Of a stretch of 64,000 bases of DNA, positions 36,750-45,561 are shown piece after piece (the stretch's first letter is position 1; every line of letters starts with the position of its first letter). The DNA comes from Streptomyces hyaluromycini (GTDB lineage Bacteria; Actinomycetota; Actinomycetes; Streptomycetales; Streptomycetaceae): positions 248,001 through 312,000 of the forward strand of contig NZ_BCFL01000024.1 of assembly GCF_002217755.1 (NCBI RefSeq), written 5' to 3'. Both the position numbers and the translations under genes were made by a program. A model generated the notes under the pieces. The model had not been told where the DNA came from and ran no database searches. It saw only the letters and a list, made by a program, of their open reading frames with translations.

Positions 36750-36825
36750 CCGGATTTCTTTCGGACGGCCGGGAACTTGATCGGTCGCCGCTTCGTACTA
36801 CATGTGTACACGCAATCACTCAGCG

Positions 36826-37659
36826 CTACATCAGATGACGTAGGGACCGGTCCCGGATCATGAGGGCGGCCCGTTTGCCCGGCAGATCGACCTCGGCGGC
36901 GTAGCGGAAGCCCGCGTTGAGGAAGGCGGCCACGGAGGGGGTGTTATGAAGATCGGGTTCCGCGACGACACGCGCGCAGGCGGGGCGGTGATCGAGTACG
37001 AGATCGGCCACGGCCCTGAGCAGGGCGGACCCCAGTCCCCGTCCCCGGTCGGCGACATCGCCGACGAGAAGGTGGACACCGGTGTCGTGCGGGCGGGCCG
37101 GATAGTGGCGCGCGAGCGGGTCCAGGTCGGCTCGATAGATCTCCCAATAGCTCATCGGGACGCCGTCGAGCACGCCCAGACACGGCACGCTGCGTCCGTC
37201 TCCCGCCAGCTGGGCGCGCAGATGGTCCTCCGTCTGCGCCCCTGAGCCGGCCAACTGCCAGAACGCGGCCACGGCGGGGTCGTTCATCCAGCCGCTGATG
37301 ATCGGCAGGTCGCGCTCGACGTGGACCGGCAGCAGGTGGAAGGCGCCGACGGAGGTCTGGACGGGGCCCCAGGTGCCGACCTGGTCGAGCAGGTCGAGCG
37401 CGTCGGGCGGGCCCGGGAGATCGAGCGGGCGGGGCGAGTCGAGGACGCCGGGCGAATCGACTGGGTCGAGTCGGTCGCGGGTGAGCCCGGGGGCTCGTTC
37501 GTCGGCGTCGGGCGTCTTCCCGGCGATGAGGGCGAGGAATTCGTCGGGCAGGCGGAGGTCCAGGGTGTCCTCGCAGTCCCTGATGTCCTCGGCGGGTCCG
37601 GAACGGCCTGGGTGGACCGGGACGGGGCCTGTGTCGGCGCTCGCGTCGGTGGGAGGCAT
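36826..37659 (-). CDS. IucB-like GNAT acetyltransferase (siderophore)
   Basis: 277 aa. The N-terminal ~95 residues are acidic and Pro/Asp-rich. The C-terminal ~180 residues are a GNAT domain of the siderophore type (MbtK/IucB): LPIISGWMNDPAVAAFW, PMSYWEIYRAD, DRGRGLGSALLRAVAD (CoA-binding loop) and NTPSVAAFLNAGF. It should acylate an N-hydroxy- or amino group of a siderophore precursor using acetyl-CoA or another acyl-CoA. It is the last gene of the three-gene NIS cluster, 119 bases after the IucA/IucC synthetase. No N-hydroxylating monooxygenase is encoded nearby. Confidence 0.85.
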   Translation of the reverse strand: MPPTDASADTGPVPVHPGRSGPAEDIRDCEDTLDLRLPDEFLALIAGKTPDADERAPGLTRDRLDPVDSPGVLDSPRPLDLPGPPDALDLLDQVGTWGPVQTSVGAFHLLPVHVERDLPIISGWMNDPAVAAFWQLAGSGAQTEDHLRAQLAGDGRSVPCLGVLDGVPMSYWEIYRADLDPLARHYPARPHDTGVHLLVGDVADRGRGLGSALLRAVADLVLDHRPACARVVAEPDLHNTPSVAAFLNAGFRYAAEVDLPGKRAALMIRDRSLRHLM

Positions 37660-37778
37660 GGTGCGCTCCTCTCAGGAGACGAGGTGGGTCATGTTCCTCG
37701 GACGGTGAACGAAGGGCGGTGGAAGAAGGGCGGTGACCGGGAGTCGGTAACGGTGTCGGTGACCGCGTCGGTGTGGGG

Positions 37779-39827
37779 TCAGGACGGTGTGGAGTGGAGG
37801 GGGTTGGTGATGGTGACGTAGACGGACTGGGTGTCGACCGGGCCTACGAGCTCGTCGAGGCCGTGCAGCCGGGTCAGCAGGTTGGCCTTGCAGCGCAGGA
37901 CGGGTGAGTCGAGCAGGCGGGCGGGCAGGGAGGTGCGCAGCCGGGCTGGTCCGGCGGCGGCGTCGGTGAGGAACCGGCGGAAGGCCGCGAGCAGCAGGCG
38001 CTCGTCGGCGAGCCGCTGGGAGCCGAACGCACCGATCAGGCCGAGCACGTTGTTGATGCCGAGGTAGTAGGCGAAGCGCTCGTCGGTGACCTCGTCGGAG
38101 ACGAAGGTGTCGCTGTGCTCGCCGATGCCGGGCAGCCGGGCGTCGAGGTCATCCCGTCGGGACTCGCGGAAGTAGTAGCCCTGGTTGTCGCGGTAGCGGC
38201 CACCGGCGGGCCAACCATCGGCGTCCAGCAGGAGCAGGGTGTTCTGCTGGTGGGCCTCCAGGGCGATGCCGGCCTCGCTGTCCAGCCAGAGCACCGGGCG
38301 GACGACCTGCTCCAGATAGCGCAGGAACCACTCGGCGCTGACGGCACCGACGGGTCGGCCGGTGCGTTCGGCGAGCCTGGAGACCACCCGGGCCAGCCGG
38401 GAGCGGTTCGGCCGGGACCTGCCCTTCGCCTCCGGGATGTCGAGGGGCAGGGGCGTGACCAGCCCGGCGACGCAGGACACATCGTCGGTCGGGGTGAACG
38501 GGTTGTGCCGGATCACCACGTCGAGTCCGGGTACGGGCCGGCCGTCCAGGCCGTCGACGGCCAGCCAGGCGGGGTCGCGCACGATGTCGAAGCCGGGGTG
38601 GGCGGCCTGCCACTGCTTGGCGAGGCCGGTGCGCAGCAGGCGGTGCACCTCGACGCCGCGGTGGAGTTCCTTGCGGAGGTTCTCCCGCCGGGAGTTGGTG
38701 ATGCGCAGGCCGAGCGACAGCTTGAGCATGGCGGGGGCGCCGGTGCGGTGGACGGTTCGTACGGAGGAGGTGGGGTGCCAGGGAGCGCCGAGCGGGCCCA
38801 GGTCGCGGAGGAGTCCGGCGTCGAGGAGCGCGGCGGTCTCCTCGCGGTGGCCGATCTCGCGGGCCTGCCAGGGGTGCAGAGGCAGGGCGGCGGCGCAGCC
38901 GTGGGGCAGGGGCAGGACCGTGCCGGACAGGCGTTCCATCAGGTGCGGCGCGGGGACGGGACGGCCTCGCTCGGTCCAGGCCGAGTCGGTGATGAGAAGG
39001 GAGGAGGCGACCGCCATCCAGTGCAGAGGGAAGGAGCCGCGCAGCTCCGGTGAGTAGAGCCGGGATTCGGACTCGGTCAGGCCTTCCCGGCTCTTCGGGG
39101 TCGGGTGCAGCGGGTGCCCGAGGAGGAGTGCCTGCTCGGCGGCGAGGAAGCGGTCGGGGCCGTCGGCGGGGTGGGCACGCCGGTCCGTGATGAAGGTGGC
39201 TGTGCGGCGCCGGGAGTCGGAGACCCTGGCCACGAGGTCGTCGCCGTCGGGGGTGGCCCACGCGCTGGGGGCGCCGTCGGCCGCGTGGCCGACCGTGCCT
39301 CCGGCGTGGGCGGCTGTACTGCCGGCGTGGCCGACGCTGCCCCCGACTCGGTCGGAACTGCCATCGGCTCGACCGGAACTGCCATCGGCTCGGTCGGCCG
39401 TCGCCGCCGGTCTCGCGGTCGTCTCGCGAGTGAGAAGCGCGGCGAGGGTGACCGCGTCGACGGGTGGGGCGGTCTCGGGGGCGCCGGCCAGGCGGGGTGG
39501 GTCGAAGCGGTGCCAGCCGGTCGGGGACCAGTGGCGGATCGGGGTGATCAACACGGTACCGCTGGCGGGCAGCGGGACGCGGAGGGTGCCGGTGGCGGGC
39601 GCGGGCAGGTTCGTCTCGCGGACCCAGCAGCGGAGCAGGTTCTCCACGGCGGCGGCCTGGGCGGCGATGTGCGGGTCGGGGTGTTCGAGGAGGTCTCCCG
39701 TGTCGTCGCGCGGTCGTTCGGGCTGGGCGGTGCGGCCTCGCTGCTGGGGGACCGACTCGGCGAGCGGAACGGGGCGCCCCGGTGGGCCCTGGTCTCCGTT
39801 GTCGTCGGGGGTGGGGGTGGCGTTCAA
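37779..39827 (-). CDS. IucA/IucC-family NIS siderophore synthetase
   Basis: 682 aa from the TTG at 39827 (GAGGAA seven bases upstream); the frame is open upstream, but that part is His/Pro/Thr-rich junk. The N-terminal ~60 and ~190-240 segments are low complexity. Catalytic-domain motifs: LPLHPWQARE, PTSSVRTV, LSLGLRITNSRREN, and in the C-terminal half LDSEAGIALEAHQQNTLL, typical of ATP-dependent carboxylate-amine ligases that adenylate citrate or a derivative and join it to an amine. With the aminotransferase and acetyltransferase it forms a NIS operon. The low-complexity insert near residue 190 is unusual. Confidence 0.88.
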   Translation of the reverse strand: MNATPTPDDNGDQGPPGRPVPLAESVPQQRGRTAQPERPRDDTGDLLEHPDPHIAAQAAAVENLLRCWVRETNLPAPATGTLRVPLPASGTVLITPIRHWSPTGWHRFDPPRLAGAPETAPPVDAVTLAALLTRETTARPAATADRADGSSGRADGSSDRVGGSVGHAGSTAAHAGGTVGHAADGAPSAWATPDGDDLVARVSDSRRRTATFITDRRAHPADGPDRFLAAEQALLLGHPLHPTPKSREGLTESESRLYSPELRGSFPLHWMAVASSLLITDSAWTERGRPVPAPHLMERLSGTVLPLPHGCAAALPLHPWQAREIGHREETAALLDAGLLRDLGPLGAPWHPTSSVRTVHRTGAPAMLKLSLGLRITNSRRENLRKELHRGVEVHRLLRTGLAKQWQAAHPGFDIVRDPAWLAVDGLDGRPVPGLDVVIRHNPFTPTDDVSCVAGLVTPLPLDIPEAKGRSRPNRSRLARVVSRLAERTGRPVGAVSAEWFLRYLEQVVRPVLWLDSEAGIALEAHQQNTLLLLDADGWPAGGRYRDNQGYYFRESRRDDLDARLPGIGEHSDTFVSDEVTDERFAYYLGINNVLGLIGAFGSQRLADERLLLAAFRRFLTDAAAGPARLRTSLPARLLDSPVLRCKANLLTRLHGLDELVGPVDTQSVYVTITNPLHSTPS

Positions 39828-40187
39828 GGAGGGTTCCTCGGGGGCTCGGGCGGTGCGGTGCTCGGCGTCGTGCCGGCGAACCGGGCTGGTCGGGTCGTGA
39901 GTCGAGCGGTGGGTCGAGTGCTGAGTGTCCTGATGAGAGAGGTGTGGATGATGTGGGCTTCGGTGGGCGGGGCGGTCGATCCGCTCCGGGATCGTCGGCC
40001 GGCTGGTTCGTCCGGGCCGCACCGGTCGGCCGGCCTGCTGTCGGCGATTCGGCGGGCGGGTCCTGTCCGGGCGGCCTGGGTGACGTGGGTGGTCCGGACG
40101 CCCCGGGAAGCGAGTTCCCTCCCGGCGGTGCGGTCGGCCGGTCTGTGTCGGGGGCTCCGACCGGTCGCGGCGTTCCCGGTGCGCCGG
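39828..40187. other. Intergenic region within the siderophore cluster
   Basis: 360 bases between the aminotransferase stop and the synthetase start on the minus strand, unusually long for an operon. GTGGGTCGAGTGCTG-like direct repeats occur around 39898-39930. I saw no iron box and no clear promoter. Confidence 0.45.
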
Positions 40188-41753
40188 TCAGTCGGCCGGC
40201 TCCTTTCGGCCCTCGGGGCGTCGGGGCCGGGCGCCGTGAGCGGCCGGGTCACGGGCCACGGCCGCCACGGCGTCGGCGAGACGGTCCAGTACGGCGGCCG
40301 CCTGTTCGTCGGTGATGGTCAGCGGCGGCAGCAGTCGTACGACACCGGCGTGGCGGCCGCCGAGTTCGACGATCAGGCCCCGCTCCAGGCAGGCGCGCTG
40401 CACGGCAGAGGCCAGTTCGGGAGCGGCGGGGCGCGGCCTGGGCCGGGCCTCACCGTCCCACTCGCACTCGCACTCGCTCACCGCACCGCCGCGCGCCGCC
40501 ACCGCATCACCGGCTCCCCGAGCCTCCGCGTCCCCCGCGGCCTCCTTCGCCCCCGTTACCTCCTTCGCCTCCTTCGCGCGCCCCTCCGCCACCACCGTGA
40601 GGTCCTCCCCCTCCGGGTCCACCAGCTCCAGGCCGATCATCAGCCCCCGCCCCCGCACATCCCCCACGCACGCGAAGTCGTCCTGGAGGCCGCGCAGTTG
40701 GGTCAGCATCCGGGAGCCGAGGAGGCCCGCTCGTTCGGCGAGGGCGTTCTCGCGGACGTGGGCGAGGGTGGCGGTGCCGGCGGCCATGGCGAGCTGGTTG
40801 CCGCGGAAGGTGCCGGCGTGGGCGCCGGGTTCCCAGACGTCGAGGTCGTCGCGGTAGACGACGACGGCAAGGGGGAGGCTGCCGCCGATGGCCTTGGAGA
40901 GGACCATGACGTCCGGGACGACGCCGCTGTGTTCGACGGCCCAGAAGGCGCCGGTCCTGCCCACCCCGGTCTGGATCTCGTCGGCGATCAGCGGGATGGA
41001 CCGGTCGGCGGTGAGCCGGCGCATCCGGCGGAGCCAGTCGTCCGGCGCGGGGATCACCCCGCCCTCGCCCTGGACGGGTTCGAGGATCATGCCGGCGGGG
41101 AGGGGGACGCCGGACTTGGGGTCGTCGAGGACGGTCTCGGTCCAGCGGGCGGCGAGTTCGGCACCGCGGGGGCCGCCGACGCCGAACGGGCAGCGGTAGT
41201 CCTGGGGGTAGGGCAGCCGGGCGACGCGGACGTCGCCGGCCCCGCCGGAGGCGGCCAGAGCTCCGGTGGTCATCCCGTGGTAGGCGCCGGTGAAGGCGAG
41301 GATGCCGGTGCGGCCGGTCGCGGCCCGGACGAGCTTGAAGGCGGCCTCGACGGCGTCCGTGCCGGCGGGCCCGCAGAACTGTACGCGGGCGCGGTCGGCG
41401 AGGCCGGGCGGCAGGGTGCGGAACAGTTCGGTGGTGAAGGCGTCCTTGACGGGGGTCGCCAGGTCGAGGACGGAGAGCGGGGCGCCGGAGTCGAGGACCT
41501 TGCGGATCGCTTCCAGCACGACGGGGTGGTTGTGGCCGAGGGCGAGGGTACCGGCGCCGGAGAGGCAGTCCAGGTAACGGCGTCCGTCGGCGCCCTCGAT
41601 GGTCAGGCCGCGGGCCCGCACCGGCACGATGGGGAGGGCGCGCGCGTAGGTACGTGCCCGCGACTCGCGCGCCGACTGACGCCTCAGGATCCCCTCGTGC
41701 GCCGCGTGCGCTCCCCCGAACGTCCCCTCGGTCACCGACTCCGTCACGGCCAC
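40188..41753 (-). CDS. Diaminobutyrate--2-oxoglutarate aminotransferase
   Basis: 521 aa from the GTG at 41753 (GGAGG ten bases upstream); a GTG at 41747 is possible. Class III PLP aminotransferase motifs are clear: GAGTLALGHNHP, FTGAYHGMTTGAL, LIADEIQTGVGRTG with the PLP-phosphate Asp, and the Schiff-base Lys in VLSKAIGG. The gene belongs to the EctB-like group making L-2,4-diaminobutyrate, the amine for this siderophore. Residues ~400-455 are a Lys/Glu/Ala-rich low-complexity insertion absent from typical enzymes. The gene starts the NIS cluster, and no diaminobutyrate decarboxylase accompanies it. Confidence 0.88.
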   Translation of the reverse strand: MAVTESVTEGTFGGAHAAHEGILRRQSARESRARTYARALPIVPVRARGLTIEGADGRRYLDCLSGAGTLALGHNHPVVLEAIRKVLDSGAPLSVLDLATPVKDAFTTELFRTLPPGLADRARVQFCGPAGTDAVEAAFKLVRAATGRTGILAFTGAYHGMTTGALAASGGAGDVRVARLPYPQDYRCPFGVGGPRGAELAARWTETVLDDPKSGVPLPAGMILEPVQGEGGVIPAPDDWLRRMRRLTADRSIPLIADEIQTGVGRTGAFWAVEHSGVVPDVMVLSKAIGGSLPLAVVVYRDDLDVWEPGAHAGTFRGNQLAMAAGTATLAHVRENALAERAGLLGSRMLTQLRGLQDDFACVGDVRGRGLMIGLELVDPEGEDLTVVAEGRAKEAKEVTGAKEAAGDAEARGAGDAVAARGGAVSECECEWDGEARPRPRPAAPELASAVQRACLERGLIVELGGRHAGVVRLLPPLTITDEQAAAVLDRLADAVAAVARDPAAHGARPRRPEGRKEPAD

Positions 41754-41868
41754 GGCTCGCTGTCCTCCCCGCTGTCCAGAGGCGACTTGATCGGCGGGCA
41801 CCGGGCGCAGGCAGCGGGCCCCCCACCGCTACCAACCCCGGACCGGCCAGCGGGTTACGGGTCGACTC

Positions 41869-41888
41869 AAGATCATTGCCATGAGCTT
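41869..41888. promoter_or_regulatory. Imperfect palindrome upstream of the siderophore cluster
   Basis: AAGATCATTGCCATGAGCTT is a 20-bp imperfect palindrome (16 of 20 positions symmetric) about 115 bases upstream of the aminotransferase start. It does not match the DmdR/IdeR iron box, so if it is an operator it is for another regulator. Confidence 0.3.
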
Positions 41889-42090
41889 GCCCTCCCGGCC
41901 CACCCGTCGTTCGACCCGCCGGACATGGATCCACTCCACGACCGACCTTCCCTCGGTCATGTCTTGACGTGCGAATCGAGCGGTTCACGGCTTCGGTTGA
42001 AAATTTGGATGCGTGATGCAGGTTCGGTTCACCGATACGAACGGCCGATCACGGTCCGGAGGCGGTTGTCCCATGAGCGCGAAGATCTGT

Positions 42091-42390
42091 GTGCGGATCG
42101 CCACCCGTGCCATGACCCAGGTCGCGGCGGCGATCCCGAACCCGGACACTCCCGCGACACCCGACCACCCGCGGAACAGCGCCCCCGACGCGATCCGGCC
42201 CGGGGTGCTGGAGTTGGCGGACGGGGCGGTCCGGGCCCCCGTCGGTCCCGGGCTCGGCGTCGAAATCGATCATGAGTCGGTCGGCCGGCTGCACCGGCTG
42301 TACCTGCAGTCGGGAATACGCACTCGCGACGACGCCGGTCACATGCGACGCGTCGATCCCACGGACGAACTGCGGTTGCCTCGCTGCTGA
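42091..42390 (+). pseudogene. 3' remnant of a glucarate dehydratase-like gene (enolase superfamily)
   Basis: The frame ending at the TGA at 42388-42390 reads AMTQVAAAIP ... GAVRAPVGPGLGVEIDHESV ... LHRLYLQSGIRTRDDAG ... MRRVDP. These segments match, in order, the last ~95 residues of glucarate/galactarate dehydratases: the AMTQVAAA helix after the acid/base His, the PGLGVE loop and the RDD.MRR end. The catalytic barrel is absent upstream, and the sequence between 41754 and 42090 shows no homologous coding. It is a truncated fossil, not a functional gene. A frame on the minus strand over 42049-42471 is considered a shadow. Confidence 0.7.
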
Positions 42391-42488
42391 GGCCGTAGCG
42401 AAACCGTTGCCCTTCCATCGGAAGCGGCGCACAGCGAGCGCATAGTGTGTGGCGCTGAAGTTCCTTACCAACAGGGGGAGTCACCACC

Positions 42489-43712
42489 ATGCGATCCATC
42501 CGGCCGTCGTTCGCCCTTCGAGGTGGAAGGGGCGCGCCCCGTGCGCTGGCGGCCGTCGCCCTCGCCTCGGCGCTGGTGCTGACCGCCACCGCCTGCGACG
42601 GCTCCGGCGACGACAACGCGGGCGGCCCGGCGTCCGCGTCCGCCACGGCCGACACCGGTGACGGCAAGATCAAGATCCCGGACGACATCAAGAACAAGCT
42701 CAAAGAGCACGGGATCGACATCGACAAGTGGAAGCACGGCGCCTGGAAGAACTGGGACAAGGACGACTGGCTGCGCGAGGCCAACGACTTCATCAACCCG
42801 ATCATCAAGGGCCTGTGGGACCCGCACCGGATGCGGGACGCCAACGACCCCGACAAGGACAAGGGCGTCGACACCAACGACATCTCCGGTGACCAGGGGG
42901 TGACCGACCCGACGCCGGAGCCTGTTCAGGCGAAGGCGGTGCGACCGGCGTACCACGCGAGTGCGGCCACGGCCGGCAAGGTCTTCTTCGACTCCCCCGA
43001 GGGCACGATGGTCTGCTCGGCGACGGTCGTCGAGGACCCTGCCCACCCCGGCAAGTCCAACCTGGTGTGGACGGCGGGGCACTGTGTGCACGCCGGCAAG
43101 AACGGCGGCTGGTACCGCAATATCGCGTTCGTGCCGTCGTACAACGACAAGGGACTGACCGGTTCGGCGCTGGCGGCGGCGACGCGTTCGCAGATCGCGC
43201 CGTACGGCGTCTGGTGGGGTGACGGGGCGCAGACCTCGCAGCAGTGGATCGACCAGGGCGGTGAGACGGGGGGCAACGGTGCGTCGTACGACTACGCCGT
43301 GATCCATGTGACGCCGGAGCAGGGGAACGGCGGCAAGTCCCTTGAGGAGACGGTCGGTTCGGCGCTGCCGGTGAACTTCGACGCGCCTGCGGTGCCGAAG
43401 GTGCCGAGCATCACCGCCACCGGGTATCCGGCGGCGAAGCCGTACGACGGGTCGCTGCTGTATCAGTGCGCGGACCGGCCGGGGCGGCTGTCGGTCGACG
43501 CGTCGGCGCCGACGATGTACCGGATCGGATGCACGATGACCGGTGGGGCGTCGGGGGGCGGCTGGGTGGAGACGGGAGCCGACGGCAAGCCGGCGTTGGT
43601 GTCCAACACGTCGATCGGACCGGTGAGTTCGGGGTGGCTGGCCGGGCCTCGGTTCGGTGATGTGGCGAAGGGTGTGTATGAGGCGGTGAGCAAGGAGTTC
43701 GCCGACCAGTGA
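42489..43712 (+). CDS. Secreted lipoprotein-like serine protease (S1 family)
   Basis: 407 aa. The N terminus has a hydrophobic signal (ALVLTATACDG) with a possible lipobox ending at Cys36. Residues ~55-150 are a hydrophilic spacer. The protease domain has the triad His in WTAGHCVH, Asp in YDYAVIHV and Ser in GGASGGGW. It resembles V8/glutamyl-endopeptidase-like secreted proteases of actinobacteria. GGGGGA precedes the start. The substrate is unknown, and it lies directly after the dehydratase remnant, convergent with hflX across a dispersed repeat and terminator. Confidence 0.88.
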   Translation: MRSIRPSFALRGGRGAPRALAAVALASALVLTATACDGSGDDNAGGPASASATADTGDGKIKIPDDIKNKLKEHGIDIDKWKHGAWKNWDKDDWLREANDFINPIIKGLWDPHRMRDANDPDKDKGVDTNDISGDQGVTDPTPEPVQAKAVRPAYHASAATAGKVFFDSPEGTMVCSATVVEDPAHPGKSNLVWTAGHCVHAGKNGGWYRNIAFVPSYNDKGLTGSALAAATRSQIAPYGVWWGDGAQTSQQWIDQGGETGGNGASYDYAVIHVTPEQGNGGKSLEETVGSALPVNFDAPAVPKVPSITATGYPAAKPYDGSLLYQCADRPGRLSVDASAPTMYRIGCTMTGGASGGGWVETGADGKPALVSNTSIGPVSSGWLAGPRFGDVAKGVYEAVSKEFADQ

Positions 43713-43780
43713 GGGGAAGCCGGATGCGCTTTGTCACCGTGGTTCAACAGGTGGGTCGGCGACTGACCCGTCGTCGTGGT

Positions 43781-43830
43781 TGATCGCGCCCACGCGGCGA
43801 AGCCGCATATCGACAACAGCCCCGCGCCCC
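43781..43830. repeat. Dispersed intergenic repeat, copy 1
   Basis: A ~50-bp element beginning TGATCGCGCCCACGCGGCG and ending CAGCCCCGCGCCCC. A second copy is at 50642-50691 with about 85% identity. The same kind of sequence recurs between genes in other Streptomyces genomes. Confidence 0.8.
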
Positions 43831-43834
43831 CCAG

Positions 43835-43883
43835 GTAAGCGAATGGGCCGCCCCCTGAAAAAGGGGGCGGCCCATTCGCTTAC
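43835..43883. terminator. Terminator hairpin between protease and hflX
   Basis: A perfect 21-bp stem (43835-43855 with 43863-43883) around a seven-base A-rich loop. It lies seven bases from the hflX stop and serves the two convergent genes. Confidence 0.88.
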
Positions 43884-43889
43884 GAACTG

Positions 43890-45383
43890 TCACGCAGCCG
43901 GAGCCGGAACATACGGCGCGAGCTCCGCCGCCAGTTCCTCGTGGACGCGGACCTTGAGGAGGGTGCCCTCGGCGGTGTGTTCCTCCGAGAGGACCTCGCC
44001 CTCGTTGTGGGCGCGGGCCACGAGCTTGCCGTGGGTGTACGGGACCAGGGCCTCGATCTCGACCGACGGGCGGGGCAGCTCGTTGTCGATCAGGGCGAGC
44101 AGTTCCTCGATGCCCAGGCCGGTGCGGGCCGAGACGGCGAGGGAGCGCTTCTCGTTGCGGAGCAGTCGCTGGAGGACCATCGGGTCGGCCGCGTCCGCCT
44201 TGTTGATCACTACGATCTCGGGTACGTCGGTGGCGCCGACGTCCCTGATCACCTCGCGTACGGCGGCCAGCTGCTCCTCCGGGACCGGGTGCGAGCCGTC
44301 GACCACGTGGAGGATCAGGTCGGCGTCGCCGACCTCCTCCATGGTGGAGCGGAACGCCTCGACCAGGTGGTGGGGCAGGTGGCGGACGAAGCCGACGGTG
44401 TCGGTCAGCGTGTACAGGCGGCCGCTCGGGGTCTCCGCGCGGCGGACCGTCGGGTCCAGGGTCGCGAACAGCGCGTTCTCGACCAGGACGCCGGCGCCCG
44501 TGAGGCGGTTGAGCAGGGAGGACTTGCCGGCGTTGGTGTACCCCGCGATGGCGACGGACGGCACCTTGTTGCGGCGCCGCTCCTGACGCTTGATGTCGCG
44601 GCCGGTCTTCATCTCCGCGATCTCCCGGCGCATCTTCGCCATCTTCTCGCGGATCCGCCGCCGGTCCGTCTCGATCTTGGTCTCACCGGGACCACGCGTG
44701 GCCAGGCCGCCGCCCTTGCCGCCGCCCATCTGGCGGGACAGCGACTGACCCCAGCCACGGAGCCTCGGCAGCATGTACTGCATCTGCGCGAGCGAGACCT
44801 GCGCCTTGCCCTCTCGGGACTTGGCGTGCTGGGCGAAGATGTCCAGGATCAGGGCGGTCCGGTCGATGACCTTGACCTTGACGACGTCCTCCAGCTGGAT
44901 CAGCTGGCCCGGGCTGAGCTCACCGTCGCAGATGACGGTGTCGGCGCCGGTCTCGACGACGATGTCGCGCAGCTCCAGGGCCTTGCCGGAGCCGATGTAG
45001 GTGGCCGGGTCGGGCTTGTCGCGGCGCTGGGTGACGCCGTCGAGCACGAGCGCGCCCGCCGTTTCGGCGAGGGCTGCCAGCTCCGCGAGGGAGTTGTCCG
45101 CGTCCTGCACGGTGCCCGAGGTCCACACCCCGACCAGCACGACCCGCTCCAGGCGGAGCTGTCGGTACTCGACCTCGGTGACGTCCTCGAGCTCGGTGGA
45201 GAGGCCCGCCACGCGGCGCAGGGCCGCGCGCTCGGAACGGTCGAACTGGTCGCCGTCCCGCTCTCCGTCGATCTCGTGGCTCCAGGCGACGTCCTCTTCC
45301 ATCAGGGCATCGGCCCGAAGACCGTCGGGGTAGTCCTGCGCGAGGCGCCTGGTGTCCTGGGAAGGGGAAGAAGAGGAGGTCAT
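43890..45383 (-). CDS. hflX: Ribosome-associated GTPase HflX
   Basis: 497 aa from an ATG with AAGGA five bases upstream. The N-terminal HflX domain (LVGVWTSGT, PDPATYIGSGKALEL, FAQHAKSREGKAQVSLAQMQYMLPRL in pieces) is followed by a helical segment with GGGKGGGLATRGPGETKIE, then the G domain: GYTNAGKSSLLN, DTVGFVRHLP, and NKAD. It splits or rescues stalled 70S ribosomes during stress. The extra ~55-residue N terminus and a C-terminal domain are usual in actinobacteria. It is followed by a terminator and convergent with the serine protease gene. Confidence 0.95.
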   Translation of the reverse strand: MTSSSSPSQDTRRLAQDYPDGLRADALMEEDVAWSHEIDGERDGDQFDRSERAALRRVAGLSTELEDVTEVEYRQLRLERVVLVGVWTSGTVQDADNSLAELAALAETAGALVLDGVTQRRDKPDPATYIGSGKALELRDIVVETGADTVICDGELSPGQLIQLEDVVKVKVIDRTALILDIFAQHAKSREGKAQVSLAQMQYMLPRLRGWGQSLSRQMGGGKGGGLATRGPGETKIETDRRRIREKMAKMRREIAEMKTGRDIKRQERRRNKVPSVAIAGYTNAGKSSLLNRLTGAGVLVENALFATLDPTVRRAETPSGRLYTLTDTVGFVRHLPHHLVEAFRSTMEEVGDADLILHVVDGSHPVPEEQLAAVREVIRDVGATDVPEIVVINKADAADPMVLQRLLRNEKRSLAVSARTGLGIEELLALIDNELPRPSVEIEALVPYTHGKLVARAHNEGEVLSEEHTAEGTLLKVRVHEELAAELAPYVPAPAA

Positions 45384-45561
45384 TGGGTCCTTACGTCGAT
45401 GGGGATGCCGAAGCCGGCTGCAATTCTCTCAACGTACGAGTACCCCGGGAGATTCCCCGCGACCCGTACCGTGCCGGCCTGTGCCGGCCTGTGCCGACCC
45501 CACGATGGTCGCACGGCACGCCCCGTCCCGGCACCGTGTTATTCCGGGGGCCGCCCGGCCG

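Noticed and set aside
36624..36825. LexA box for the DinG-like helicase
   Set aside because: No CGAAC-N4-GTTCG-type site was found upstream of the helicase start, despite its proximity to lexA.
39105..42275. Plus-strand frame of about 1050 codons opposite the siderophore genes
   Set aside because: Antisense shadow of IucA/IucC and the aminotransferase; Gly/Arg/Val-rich with no motif.
42049..42471. Minus-strand frame over the glucarate dehydratase remnant
   Set aside because: It has no domain and is complementary to a fragment with ordered similarity to a known family.
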